In this document: piece by piece, positions 30,869 to 39,480 of the stretch
Numbering within the stretch: the first letter of the stretch is position 1
Layout: each line of letters opens with the position of its first letter
Origin: Nanobdellota archaeon
Lineage (GTDB): Archaea; Nanobdellota; Nanobdellia; Pacearchaeales; GW2011-AR1
Reading direction: 5' to 3'
Assembly: GCA_030648285.1 (NCBI GenBank)
Contig: JAUSIC010000023.1
Coordinates: forward strand, 1 to 40,286
DNA: 40,286 bases
Notes under the pieces: generated by a model
Seen by the model: only the letters and a program-made list of their open reading frames with translations
Database searches by the model: none
Told to the model about the DNA's origin: nothing
Made by a program: the position numbers and the translations under genes

Positions 30869-32487
30869 TTTATTTTAATTCTCACAACATCCTCTTCATA
30901 ACCTGTTCCTTCTCGTGATTCAGAAATAAGATCTATCATTACTGCTTTCTCTATTGCCTTGAATGTATGAATTATCTTCGGAGGAATTGTAATCAGTTCT
31001 CCTGCATTTAGGATGATTTTTTTAACATTATTTGGTTCATTTGCAGGAGCAATTAGAACTTCAAAAGTTCCTGATAAAATATAAGAGTATTGTGTAGATA
31101 ATTTGTGATAATGGTTTCCTCTTACTCCATTAATTTCTGTTGTAATCAAGCCCACATGATTTATTTTTTCATTCAGCAAGTCAGAAATAATTCCTCTCTC
31201 ATCTGAATAAACAGGATCTATCTTTTCTATTTTCAAAGGCAATGAATCTTCATTTATACTTCCAATAATAACTGGTTTTGGAATAGGGATTATGAAACTT
31301 CCTGTTTTCAGGAAATCTTTACTATTCTTTATTATCTCGCTTGCAAAATTCCAAGCAAAAATAATTCCATAATCTGCTTGTTTTTCTCCTCCCACAATAG
31401 GAATATGCATACCAGGAGTATAATGCCCTCTTTTTATCAATGATTTCTCTGTCATATAATCAATGACACTTGTATCAATCTTGCAATAATTCAGCAAGGT
31501 GTTTCCCTTTGCAGGAGCACTTATTCCAACTATTTTTTTGCCTTGTTTTTTCAAGTCTCTAATCAATTCGCTGAATATTTTCTTGTGTTCAGCAACCCTT
31601 CTAGCAAATTCATCCAATGTTTTTTTATTATAAATTCCTTTATCTTCTTCTAGTTTAATCAGGTTCTTCACATTCTCTGCTATTTGTTTTTTTCCATTCC
31701 AGCAAACAAATACTCTTATTGATTTTCCATGAATCTCCTGCCTTTCTACATCAAAAACATCCATTCCATATTTACTGAAAAAGTTTACCAATGGTTTTAC
31801 AGAAAGGTATTCCAAATGATCCAGATAAATTGTATCATATTCTAAATTTTTTATTAAATCGACAAAATAAGGAGCTTCAATTATAAAAATTCCCTCTTCA
31901 TCAAGCATTATTTGCAGACTTTCCATTAATCCTTTTTTATCGTCAATATGAGCAAACACATTTGTTGCACCAATAACTTTAGCTTTTCCTTTTTCATTCA
32001 CGACTCTTCTTGCAACATTTGGATTAATAAATTCCTGCCAGGTTTCAATTCCTCTTTCATTTGCAATTTTTGCAATTCTTGGTGCAGGGTCAATTCCAAG
32101 AATATTCATTCCATTTTTCTTGAAACCTTCTAATAAAACACCAACATTGCTTCCTATGTCTACAATTAATGAGTTTCTTTGAAGATTAAATTTCCTGCAT
32201 ACAGAATCAGCCATGTCAAAAAAATGTTTTTTTCCTGTTTCTGTTATAGAAGACTCATAAAGATATTTTTCGTTGTAAAGATATTCTGGTTTTACAGCAT
32301 ATACTAATTGAGTTAATCCGCAATCTTCGCACTGGCAGACTTTTAAAGGGAAAAAAATTTCTGGCTGATTAATTTCCTCTTCACTTAATACTCCATCAGC
32401 AGGAGGCAAAAAACCAAGATTTAGAAATTCATATAATCTGGGTGAATTGCACATTCTACAATTTGTTAATTTTCTTCCGAATTCCAT
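30865..32487 (-). CDS. Fusion: sugar C-methyltransferase (TylC3/NovU type) + cupin
   Basis: 540 residues in four parts. A zinc-binding N-terminus has Cys10/Cys13 (NCRMC) and Cys51/53/56 (CQCEDCGL). The SAM domain (about 95-275) has [16 protein letters not shown]. The C-methyltransferase C-terminal domain (about 290-410) has [21 protein letters not shown] cupin (about 425-540) has [19 protein letters not shown] and [16 protein letters not shown]. NovU-type enzymes add a methyl to C3 or C5 of keto-deoxysugars; the cupin resembles sugar isomerases/epimerases. The gene overlaps the gmd 3' end by 22 bases. Confidence 0.88.
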   Translation of the reverse strand: MEFGRKLTNCRMCNSPRLYEFLNLGFLPPADGVLSEEEINQPEIFFPLKVCQCEDCGLTQLVYAVKPEYLYNEKYLYESSITETGKKHFFDMADSVCRKFNLQRNSLIVDIGSNVGVLLEGFKKNGMNILGIDPAPRIAKIANERGIETWQEFINPNVARRVVNEKGKAKVIGATNVFAHIDDKKGLMESLQIMLDEEGIFIIEAPYFVDLIKNLEYDTIYLDHLEYLSVKPLVNFFSKYGMDVFDVERQEIHGKSIRVFVCWNGKKQIAENVKNLIKLEEDKGIYNKKTLDEFARRVAEHKKIFSELIRDLKKQGKKIVGISAPAKGNTLLNYCKIDTSVIDYMTEKSLIKRGHYTPGMHIPIVGGEKQADYGIIFAWNFASEIIKNSKDFLKTGSFIIPIPKPVIIGSINEDSLPLKIEKIDPVYSDERGIISDLLNEKINHVGLITTEINGVRGNHYHKLSTQYSYILSGTFEVLIAPANEPNNVKKIILNAGELITIPPKIIHTFKAIEKAVMIDLISESREGTGYEEDVVRIKIN

Positions 32488-33647
32488 TTTTTTGTGTCTG
32501 GCAATTTAATTCCGTATTTTTCAGCAAATTCTAAGAGGATTTTTATCGAAGAAGAAATTTTCTCTCCGACCTCTTTTTCTTTTCCTTCCACATATGCTTC
32601 TTTTTGGGCTAACGCCAAATCGTGTTCAACCATTCTTTTTACTAATTGTTTAAATCTAATTCTTGGTTCCCATCCTAATTTGTTTTTAGCCTTAGTATAA
32701 TCTGCACATAGAACGTCTACTTCTGCTGGCCTCATGTATATTGAATCAATTTTAACAATAACTTTTCCATTTTCATCCAGATATTCTTCATCTTTTCCAG
32801 TTTTCCCGTTTGACTTTATTTTCATTCCTAAAATATTTGCAGCCTCTTCTAAGAATTCACGGATAGAATGCATTTCTCCTGTTCCAACAACATAATCATC
32901 TGGTTGTTCTTGTTGAAGAATTAGCCACATTGCTTCTACATAATTTTCTGCATGCCCCCAATCTCTCTTTGAATCCAAATTCCCAAGAGACAAGCAGTCT
33001 ACTAGTCCCAATTTTATCTGGCATAAAGTTCTTGTTATTTTTCTAGTAACAAAATTCTCCCCTCTTCTTTCAGATTCATGATTGAATAATATTCCGCTTG
33101 AAGCATATATTCCATATGATTCTCTGTAATTTACAGTTATATTATGAGCATAAACCTTTGCGCAACCATAAGGACTTCTTGGATGAAAAGGAGTTTTTTC
33201 AGATTGAGGAACTTCTGTTGGTTTTCCTGAGAACATTTCTGAAGATGAAGCTTGGTAGAACTTTGCTTTTGGGCATATGTCTCTTATCGCTTCTAGCATT
33301 CTTAGTGTTCCTAATGCAACCACATCAGATGTATTTTCAGGAACATCAAAACTAATTCTTACATGACTCTGTGCACCAAGATTGTATACTTCATCAGGCA
33401 TTATTTCCTTGATTAATTTTTTGACAGAAGTAGAGTCTGTTAAATCTCCATAATGAAGTATTGGTCCGCTAATATCATCAAATGATTTTTTTCTATTTGT
33501 CAAATGTTCTAATCTATCTCTATTATTGAAATTGCTTGTTCTTCTTACAATCCCGTGAACTTCATAACCTTTTTTTAACAAGAACTCTGCGAGATAACTG
33601 CCATCTTGTCCTGTTATCCCTGTGATAAGTGCCTTCCTTTTTTCCAC
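32466..33647 (-). CDS. gmd: GDP-mannose 4,6-dehydratase
   Basis: 393-residue extended SDR converting GDP-mannose to GDP-4-keto-6-deoxymannose. The NADP site is [20 protein letters not shown] (6-25) and [18 protein letters not shown]; the catalytic residues are SSSE (134-137) and Tyr160/Lys164 ([12 protein letters not shown]). [17 protein letters not shown] and [12 protein letters not shown]-type [20 protein letters not shown] are Gmd hallmarks. It starts with GTG at 33647, about 25 bases after TTTAAATA (33669-33676), hence leaderless. The product feeds the perosamine synthase-like enzyme. Confidence 0.95.
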   Translation of the reverse strand: MEKRKALITGITGQDGSYLAEFLLKKGYEVHGIVRRTSNFNNRDRLEHLTNRKKSFDDISGPILHYGDLTDSTSVKKLIKEIMPDEVYNLGAQSHVRISFDVPENTSDVVALGTLRMLEAIRDICPKAKFYQASSSEMFSGKPTEVPQSEKTPFHPRSPYGCAKVYAHNITVNYRESYGIYASSGILFNHESERRGENFVTRKITRTLCQIKLGLVDCLSLGNLDSKRDWGHAENYVEAMWLILQQEQPDDYVVGTGEMHSIREFLEEAANILGMKIKSNGKTGKDEEYLDENGKVIVKIDSIYMRPAEVDVLCADYTKAKNKLGWEPRIRFKQLVKRMVEHDLALAQKEAYVEGKEKEVGEKISSSIKILLEFAEKYGIKLPDTKKWNSEEN

Positions 33648-33708
33648 AAAAAGAAAGTGAAGTTTTGATTTAAATAGTTTATGAAATAGGAATATACATT
33701 TTAATCTA

Positions 33709-34461
33709 TTATATTCTTCCCACTAAAATCATATTCCAATGCTTTTCTGTTAATTCTTCACCAAATTCATAAGAAGGGCATAAATGAATTAATTCAAATT
33801 CTTCGTCATTCATGTATTTTTCTAATTCTTTTGGAAAGAAGAATCTGACTTTGTGTATTTCTTCATATTTTTTTATCAAATTATCATTTTTAAAAATTTC
33901 AACCTCAAATTTCACATTATTTATATGATTTTTTACATCTAAATCAGGAAAGCTTCTCCTTACAATTTTTAATCCCTTAACTTCAACAATTTTCTCTCTG
34001 CTTGTTGGCAACTCATGCATTACCCCCAAACCATTCCAGCAATCAATAATTAGCAGTCCATTTGGATTTAGATGCCTTTTAACACATTTGAAGAAATTTT
34101 CAATTTGTTTGTTCTCTGTTAAATATCCTATTGCTGAAAACATGCAGATGATAGAATCAAATTTCTCATTCAATTCAAAATTGGACATGTCTCCTACAAC
34201 AAACTTAACATTCGGAGTTTTCTCTTTTGCTATTTCTATCATATCTGGCGATAAATCCAAGCCAGTCATCTCATAGATTCTATCAGAAAGCTCTTTTTCA
34301 TGAAGTCCTGTTCCGCATCCCAAATCAAGAACTTTTTTATTTTTTAAGTTAAATTTTTTAAATACTTGTTCTAAAAAATCAATCTCTTTTTTGTAATCTT
34401 TATTCTTGTTGAATAAGTCATAATATCTTGCATAACTTCCCTCAAATTTTTTATCTTCCAT
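33709..34461 (-). CDS. SAM-dependent methyltransferase, aminosugar N,N-dimethyltransferase-like
   Basis: 250 residues from ATG 34461 ([20 protein letters not shown]). SAM loop [15 protein letters not shown] (44-58), then [15 protein letters not shown] and [19 protein letters not shown]. The start and FSAIGYL pattern follow TylM1/DesVI-type N,N-dimethyltransferases of aminodeoxysugars, so a perosamine-like sugar is a possible substrate (inference). An ATG at 34479 is in frame but lies inside the leader cassette. The start is fused to the leader stop (TAATG) with a GGAGG SD. Confidence 0.82.
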   Translation of the reverse strand: MEDKKFEGSYARYYDLFNKNKDYKKEIDFLEQVFKKFNLKNKKVLDLGCGTGLHEKELSDRIYEMTGLDLSPDMIEIAKEKTPNVKFVVGDMSNFELNEKFDSIICMFSAIGYLTENKQIENFFKCVKRHLNPNGLLIIDCWNGLGVMHELPTSREKIVEVKGLKIVRRSFPDLDVKNHINNVKFEVEIFKNDNLIKKYEEIHKVRFFFPKELEKYMNDEEFELIHLCPSYEFGEELTEKHWNMILVGRI

Positions 34462-34520
34462 TATGCAAAATACCTCCATGTCGATTTTGTATTTGTGGAA
34501 AATTTCTTATTTTCTGTCAT
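34461..34520 (-). promoter_or_regulatory. Leader cassette of the methyltransferase gene: 19-codon upstream ORF, TAATG at both ends
   Basis: ATG at 34520 shares its A with the stop TAA of the upstream glycosyltransferase (TAATG). The leader MTENKKFSTNTKSTWRYFA ends at TAA 34463-34461, again fused as TAATG to the methyltransferase start. The 3' end GGAGGTATTTTGCATAATG carries a perfect SD. The first 13 bases and the CACAAATACAAAATCGACATGG block match the rps13 and CARDB cassettes. Confidence 0.78.
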
Positions 34521-35686
34521 TATGTATTAATTATCTGTTTTATTCTTTTAATAAAATTTTCTCTTGAAAAAAATTCTGCCCTTTTCATGAATTTTTTAGG
34601 ATTAATCTTTTCTTTCTCTAATTTTTCCAGGATTTCTTCTAATTTTCTTCCTCCGTCTTCAACATCATCAAATCCAACCCCCCATTTTCCTTTTTCCACA
34701 ACCTCGTCCCATGTTCCACAGTCTTTAGAAGTAAGAACAATTACTCCAGAAGCCATCGCTTCAACAGAAGTCAGGGTTATGCTTTCTCCTTGCTGGGAAT
34801 CTATCAAGACCTTAGCTTGAGATAATATTTCTCTTAGTTCCTCAAAAGTCGGGTTTTTGATTATTCTTACTCTTTTGGATATTTCAAATCCCTTGATTAA
34901 TTGATTCAAATAATTAATATAATCCTCAGAATCAGGAGTACTTCCACCCATTATAATTAATTCATAATTAGAAAATTTTTTGGTTCCATTATAAAAAATC
35001 TTTATGGAATCATCCACCATCTTGTTCTTTGCAATTCTTCCAAAAACTATTATCAGATTTTTTTTAAGTTTTTTATCATAAAAAAATTTGTCTGTTTCTA
35101 CTCCGGGATACAGGTTTTCTTTTAGCCTTATCTTCCAATATTTTTCAAGCTCATTTCGTGTATAGTTATCTACAGGGTAGATGTCGTATTTATCATTTAA
35201 TCTTTCTTTTTTTAAGTTAATAACTGCCTTAATATTGTCCTTGATTTTTCTTTTATAACTTCTATGCAAATTTGGAAATTTATCCAAATCAGATCTCACA
35301 GGAGACACACGCCATACTATATATCTTGGTGGATTCTTTGGAAGATATTTATGAAGTATCCTTCCGTCCATGTCGATTATCAAGTCAACTTCTTTAGCCA
35401 TTTTTTTAAATTCTTTTTTTATTACTTTTCTTGCGAGAGTGTCTTCTTTGCAAAAAAATCTTTTGAATTTGCTGCAACTGTAGATTTTTTTTATTTTAAA
35501 TTTTCCATAAAATTTTGTAATTTTTTCTATATCTAATCCAAAAGGGCTAAGCAAATATACTTCTATTCCAAGATAATCTAACGTAAAGATTAAATCTCTC
35601 ACAACTTTTGGAAACCCTCCTCCGCCAGAAGAGATATCAGGCATACACACAATTCCAACTTTACTCACTTTTTGTAATCTTTTCAT
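34520..35686 (-). CDS. Glycosyltransferase family 4-like (GT-B)
   Basis: 388-residue retaining GT-B enzyme. The N-domain starts VGIVCMPDISSGGGGFPKVV (about 10-29) with a Gly-rich acceptor loop. The C-domain begins near residue 185 (PGVETDKFFYDKKLKKNLII) and carries VFGRIAKNKMVDDSI, the phosphate-binding region and the E-x7-E motif in SQQGESITLTSVEAMASG (about 300-317). It likely adds a sugar to the lipid-linked glycan. Its 5' end overlaps the preceding glycosyltransferase-like gene by 26 bases. Confidence 0.88.
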   Translation of the reverse strand: MKRLQKVSKVGIVCMPDISSGGGGFPKVVRDLIFTLDYLGIEVYLLSPFGLDIEKITKFYGKFKIKKIYSCSKFKRFFCKEDTLARKVIKKEFKKMAKEVDLIIDMDGRILHKYLPKNPPRYIVWRVSPVRSDLDKFPNLHRSYKRKIKDNIKAVINLKKERLNDKYDIYPVDNYTRNELEKYWKIRLKENLYPGVETDKFFYDKKLKKNLIIVFGRIAKNKMVDDSIKIFYNGTKKFSNYELIIMGGSTPDSEDYINYLNQLIKGFEISKRVRIIKNPTFEELREILSQAKVLIDSQQGESITLTSVEAMASGVIVLTSKDCGTWDEVVEKGKWGVGFDDVEDGGRKLEEILEKLEKEKINPKKFMKRAEFFSRENFIKRIKQIINT

Positions 35687-36824
35687 AAAACGCTTCCATT
35701 TCTTTTATTTTTTTGTTCAGTCTAAATTCTTCCTGAAATTTCTTGACGTTTCTTTGTAATTGAGCATAATCTTTTTTTTCAAGAATTTTTCTTAGATTTT
35801 TTAAATCATTCAAGTCAACACCAAACCCGATTTCATATTTTTCAATTATCGCTCTCATGTATTCACATTCTTTGTCAATAATTATTGGCAATCCTGCCTC
35901 GAGATAATTTAACATTTTTGCGCCAAGGAGTATTTTCTGTTCATTTAAGCTATTCTCATCCATGTCTTCGAATGGTGGAAAAATTCCATAATGATACTGG
36001 GACATTTCTCTGTTTAATTCATTAGGTTTTATCCCCTTGTGATAAGAATAATATTTGTTCTTTTTTGCTTCGTTTGCAAAAAATTCCCCGTCTTTTTTAT
36101 CAAGACACTCCCCATAAGTATGAAAATGAATCTTTTGAGAAGTGATAACTCTCATTGCATCGATGTAGCGATTTTTTCCAGGCCATATTGAATGAGGGCT
36201 TCCTCCAAATACTATATGGATATCTTTTCCATTCTTTTTTTTTGGAGCAAAAGTCCACTCATCAAGTAAGCTTGGAGATATGTACATTTTAGGAGCATTT
36301 ACCTTGTAACTCAATAATTCAAATTCTTTTGGAGACATCTTGTTTATCACGCCATCTACATCTCTCATGCAAACCTTTTCAGAGAATTTCTGAATCTCTC
36401 CTTTTATCCAGAACTCTTTTGTAAAGAAGAAATTTCTCTTGTCCATTCCCCATATATCATTTGCATAATAAATTTTCTTGCTGTTTCCCATGAATAGCAT
36501 AGTCATTAAACTGAATGCATCAGGACCTGTAACATGAAAAAGATATGGCTTCATTTTTTTTATATCTGTAAAAAATTTTCTTCCATCTTTGCTTGATATT
36601 TTATTAAAAAAATCCTTGATAGTATGGAGAAAGTTTCTGTCCATTTTGTGGCTTAATTCAAGAACCAGAATCTTGTCATAGGCACTTGAATAGAATTGCT
36701 TGTCTATCTTGGAAAAAGTAACCAGAATTACCTCATACTTGCCTGTTAATTTTAATGTTCTTGCTATCCTGTAAATTATAACTGTCGGTTTTGGTTCGAC
36801 AAACACAATTTGTTTTTTTTCCAT
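35661..36824 (-). CDS. Glycosyltransferase-like protein (GT-B)
   Basis: 387 residues with a GT-B layout. The N-terminal Rossmann part is QIVFVEPKPTVIIYRIARTL (about 4-23); HVTGPDAFSLMTMLFMG lies near 117-133. In the C-domain, HIVFGGSPHSIWPGKNRYID and GIFPPFEDMDENSLNEQKIL followed by KMLNYLEAGLPIIIDKECEY resemble the nucleotide-sugar site and E-loop of GT4-like enzymes. Family membership is less sure than for its neighbour. It is probably the head of the operon running to the methyltransferase. Confidence 0.75.
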   Translation of the reverse strand: MEKKQIVFVEPKPTVIIYRIARTLKLTGKYEVILVTFSKIDKQFYSSAYDKILVLELSHKMDRNFLHTIKDFFNKISSKDGRKFFTDIKKMKPYLFHVTGPDAFSLMTMLFMGNSKKIYYANDIWGMDKRNFFFTKEFWIKGEIQKFSEKVCMRDVDGVINKMSPKEFELLSYKVNAPKMYISPSLLDEWTFAPKKKNGKDIHIVFGGSPHSIWPGKNRYIDAMRVITSQKIHFHTYGECLDKKDGEFFANEAKKNKYYSYHKGIKPNELNREMSQYHYGIFPPFEDMDENSLNEQKILLGAKMLNYLEAGLPIIIDKECEYMRAIIEKYEIGFGVDLNDLKNLRKILEKKDYAQLQRNVKKFQEEFRLNKKIKEMEAFYEKITKSE

Positions 36825-36859
36825 TTTATATAGATTAAATTGATTATAACAAATAATTT

Positions 36860-37753
36860 TTACATAATATCTTTAATTTCCACGCTCGTATGTCCTAACT
36901 GCTGTTTGTAATCTGTCTTGGATTTTACATCACAAGGATTGCATTCTCCAAATTTATTGCAGATTCTAAATATATCTTCTACCTGAAAATCATCTCTAGT
37001 CATGTTCCCAATTTGATTTTCTTCATGATACAAGTCTCTGTGGCATCTGTAGACTTTCCCATCAGGCCCTATTATCAGTTCTGAAGTCTTGCATGAACAG
37101 TTTTTTAATTGTCTTGAATTTATCGCTTCTGGATATTTTGAATAGTTTCCATACAATTCTGAATTATATTCTCCTAGAAATTCTTTCAGTCTGAATAATA
37201 TTCCTGCTTCAGCACATTTGAATTGCATTTGATTGATTGCCTGCAGTTGTTCTGGACTTGGATATAAAACAGAATAAATTCCAATTGAAAATCCTGCGTC
37301 CTTGAGTTTTTTTGCATTGCTCACAAGTTTATCTGCATCCTGCATTTGCTCTGGATGATAACTGACTCTTATTGAAGGATATTTTGAATCTCTGCTTATT
37401 TTTTCTGGTTTGACTTCATTAATAAATCTCTGTATGCCATAATCACTCCATTGCAGGTTTGTCATTATGTCAATTTTTAATTCTGGTTTTATGTTATTTA
37501 TTATATATATGAAATCCTTGTGAAGAAAAGGCTCTCCTCCACTGAGAGTCACAGGCACATTTTCTTTTGGTTTGATTTTGTTAATAATTTTAACCCAATC
37601 TTCTCCTGAAATTTCCCTGAATCTTATCCTGTTGAACTCTTGGCTTTTGTCATATGCATTGATGCAAAAACTGCAGTTCAAATTGCATCTCATTGTTAAG
37701 AATGCTGCGATATATTTGTAACTTTCAGGAAGATTAATCTCTTTTCCATCCAT
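36860..37753 (-). CDS. Radical SAM protein with C-terminal Cys cluster
   Basis: 297 residues from ATG 37753 (MDGKEINLPESYKYIAAFLT). The [4Fe-4S]/SAM motif is Cys23-x3-Cys27-x2-Cys30 (CNLNCSFC), with VTLSGGEPFLHKDF after it. The C-terminal part has CSCKTSELIIGPDGKVYRCH, and CNKFGECNPCD, a SPASM-like set for extra clusters. Such enzymes modify peptides or other substrates; none can be named here. The frame is open upstream to 37804 but TTTTAAAG about 26 bases before 37753 supports this start. Confidence 0.85.
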   Translation of the reverse strand: MDGKEINLPESYKYIAAFLTMRCNLNCSFCINAYDKSQEFNRIRFREISGEDWVKIINKIKPKENVPVTLSGGEPFLHKDFIYIINNIKPELKIDIMTNLQWSDYGIQRFINEVKPEKISRDSKYPSIRVSYHPEQMQDADKLVSNAKKLKDAGFSIGIYSVLYPSPEQLQAINQMQFKCAEAGILFRLKEFLGEYNSELYGNYSKYPEAINSRQLKNCSCKTSELIIGPDGKVYRCHRDLYHEENQIGNMTRDDFQVEDIFRICNKFGECNPCDVKSKTDYKQQLGHTSVEIKDIM

Positions 37754-37838
37754 TAGGATAAGATAAAATAAGGCTTTAAAATGTTTATGATGCTTGCATA
37801 ACAATAATGCTTAAAAATAGTTTTTATCTCATCAAGAA

Positions 37839-38831
37839 ATGAACCTTGATAAATGGAATGATTTTTTATCTAGATGGGCAAGAGCAGTTTCTTCTTATGA
37901 AACTCCTGCTGATTTTGTTTATGGTGCAAGAGTTTTATCTCAAAAATGGGAATTTGATGGAAAACCCCTTGAAGTTAGAGTTATTGTTTCTCCTAACAAC
38001 GCATTAAGAAGAGAGTTAATGGCGAAACAAAAAACATATGTTTTTCAGAAACAACAAAGCGAATATATTTTTCGTCTTGATGAAAAATGCTTTTTATGCC
38101 AGAATGTTGTTCAAGCGATTGATTCTATTGGAAATTCTCTTGTTCCTAATAATATTATTTCAATAGAAGGAAGTTGTATGATTTTGCCAAATAGATATCC
38201 TGCATTTATAGGACATTCTCTTTTTGTTCCAACAAATCATGATGATACTTCTCATAGAATAACTCCTATGACCGTAACATTTGGAGATGATAAAAAAAGG
38301 CAAGTCTATATGCCAGAGCAAGGAAAAACAGCAGGAGATTTAATGAATTCAGATTATCTTGCTAATTTAATTGACGTTTGTAATAAATATTCTCTTGTAG
38401 CATTGAATAACCATGTCAGAGATGGAATGAGTATTCCAGGGCATAAACATTTTCATCTTTACCCTGAAGATTTAGAATTATTTAGCAGGGCGCCCACAAG
38501 GTTTTCACCTACAGAATTTGGAGCAGGAATGAATGTAGATGATACCCTTTTTTCAACTCTTGCATTTTCAATGCATAGTTATGATCAGATAGATAGAGCC
38601 GCAGAAACATTGCAAAGAATGGAACAAGCTAATGAGGTATTTACTTTAGCATATGTTAATAAAGTTCTTTTTGTAAGTCCAAGAAAAAATATTCCTGTTG
38701 GAGAGAGAATTCAAATTGGAGCAGGAGTTCCAGTTCATTTTTTTGGAAGTGAAGAAGGAATGAAAAAAACAGTTTCAAGATATGTTCCTGTAAAATCAGA
38801 TAATTACAATTGGGAGAGATTTATCAAATAA
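37839..38831 (+). CDS. HIT/GalT-superfamily phosphorylase-like protein (DUF4922-like)
   Basis: 330 residues. Cys84/Cys87 (EKCFLCQNV) suggest a bound metal. ILPNRYPAFIGHSLFVPTNH (about 114-133) and ALNNHVRDGMSIPGHKHFHL (about 188-207), with His202/His204/His206, match the HIT-type active site of GalT, Ap4A phosphorylase and VTC2-like enzymes. It may transfer nucleotides or phosphorolyse a nucleotide sugar. It is leaderless from CTTAAAAAT at 37809-37817 and is followed one base later by an HD gene. Confidence 0.72.
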   Translation: MNLDKWNDFLSRWARAVSSYETPADFVYGARVLSQKWEFDGKPLEVRVIVSPNNALRRELMAKQKTYVFQKQQSEYIFRLDEKCFLCQNVVQAIDSIGNSLVPNNIISIEGSCMILPNRYPAFIGHSLFVPTNHDDTSHRITPMTVTFGDDKKRQVYMPEQGKTAGDLMNSDYLANLIDVCNKYSLVALNNHVRDGMSIPGHKHFHLYPEDLELFSRAPTRFSPTEFGAGMNVDDTLFSTLAFSMHSYDQIDRAAETLQRMEQANEVFTLAYVNKVLFVSPRKNIPVGERIQIGAGVPVHFFGSEEGMKKTVSRYVPVKSDNYNWERFIK

Positions 38832-38832
38832 A

Positions 38833-39480
38833 ATGCCAACAATAAATTATACGCCAATAGATTATGGAGCATGGAATTTTGATGGACAAGGAATAAATAT
38901 TCTAGATAGACTTTCAACTATTGAAAGAGAAATCTGGAAAAAGGGGTTGCCTTTTCAAGACAAGAGAAATGACACAGGACACGCAGAGGTTGCGACTTAT
39001 TTTGCATTAATCCTTACAGAAAGAACAGGCAGAAATAGGTGTGTGACTGTTCCTGCGATAATAACACATGATATAGGTTATAGAGTTGATCCAGAGAAAT
39101 TTAGAGAAGCATTTATTTCTAAACCAGATAAAGAAGCACAATTAAGAATTAGATTAGAACACCAGATAAGAGGAGGTATTTTAGCTTATAATATTTTAAG
39201 AGATTCTGGGCTTTCTTCTGATTGTATAGCAGAAATTTTAAGAATAAATTTAGACCATGATACTCGTTTTTATGAAACAACTCCTGATGGAGAAATTGTC
39301 CAAGATGCAGATGTTCTGTGGCGTGCTACTAAACCTTGTATAGATGCTTATCTTTCAGGAAAACCTGTTGAAGAGGTTCGTAGACTATCTGAAGATAATA
39401 TATTCCCTCTATTGAATTTGCCATTGTCAAAAGAAATTGCAAGAATTGAATTAGAAAATTCAATGAGATTCTTCAAATAA
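38833..39480 (+). CDS. HD domain phosphohydrolase
   Basis: 215 residues. Metal ligands are His50 (DTGHAEVATYFA), His79-Asp80 (IITHDIGYRVD), His110 (LEHQIRGG), His142 (LDHDTRF) and Asp158/160 (VQDADVLWRAT). The extra His residues suggest a two-metal HD site. It starts one base after the HIT-like gene stop, so the two are co-transcribed and probably act on one substrate, as phosphorylase/nucleotidyltransferase plus phosphatase (inference). It is convergent with a radical SAM gene, overlapping by 8 bases. Confidence 0.82.
   Translation: MPTINYTPIDYGAWNFDGQGINILDRLSTIEREIWKKGLPFQDKRNDTGHAEVATYFALILTERTGRNRCVTVPAIITHDIGYRVDPEKFREAFISKPDKEAQLRIRLEHQIRGGILAYNILRDSGLSSDCIAEILRINLDHDTRFYETTPDGEIVQDADVLWRATKPCIDAYLSGKPVEEVRRLSEDNIFPLLNLPLSKEIARIELENSMRFFK

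Noticed and set aside
34462-34479. An earlier in-frame ATG (34479) for the methyltransferase, and the like TTG at 11170 for SecD, giving an MEVFCIM/MGVFCIM N-terminus
   Set aside because: Both lie inside the leader cassette and overlap its SD sequence. The family alignments start at the later ATG, which is the one fused to the leader stop.
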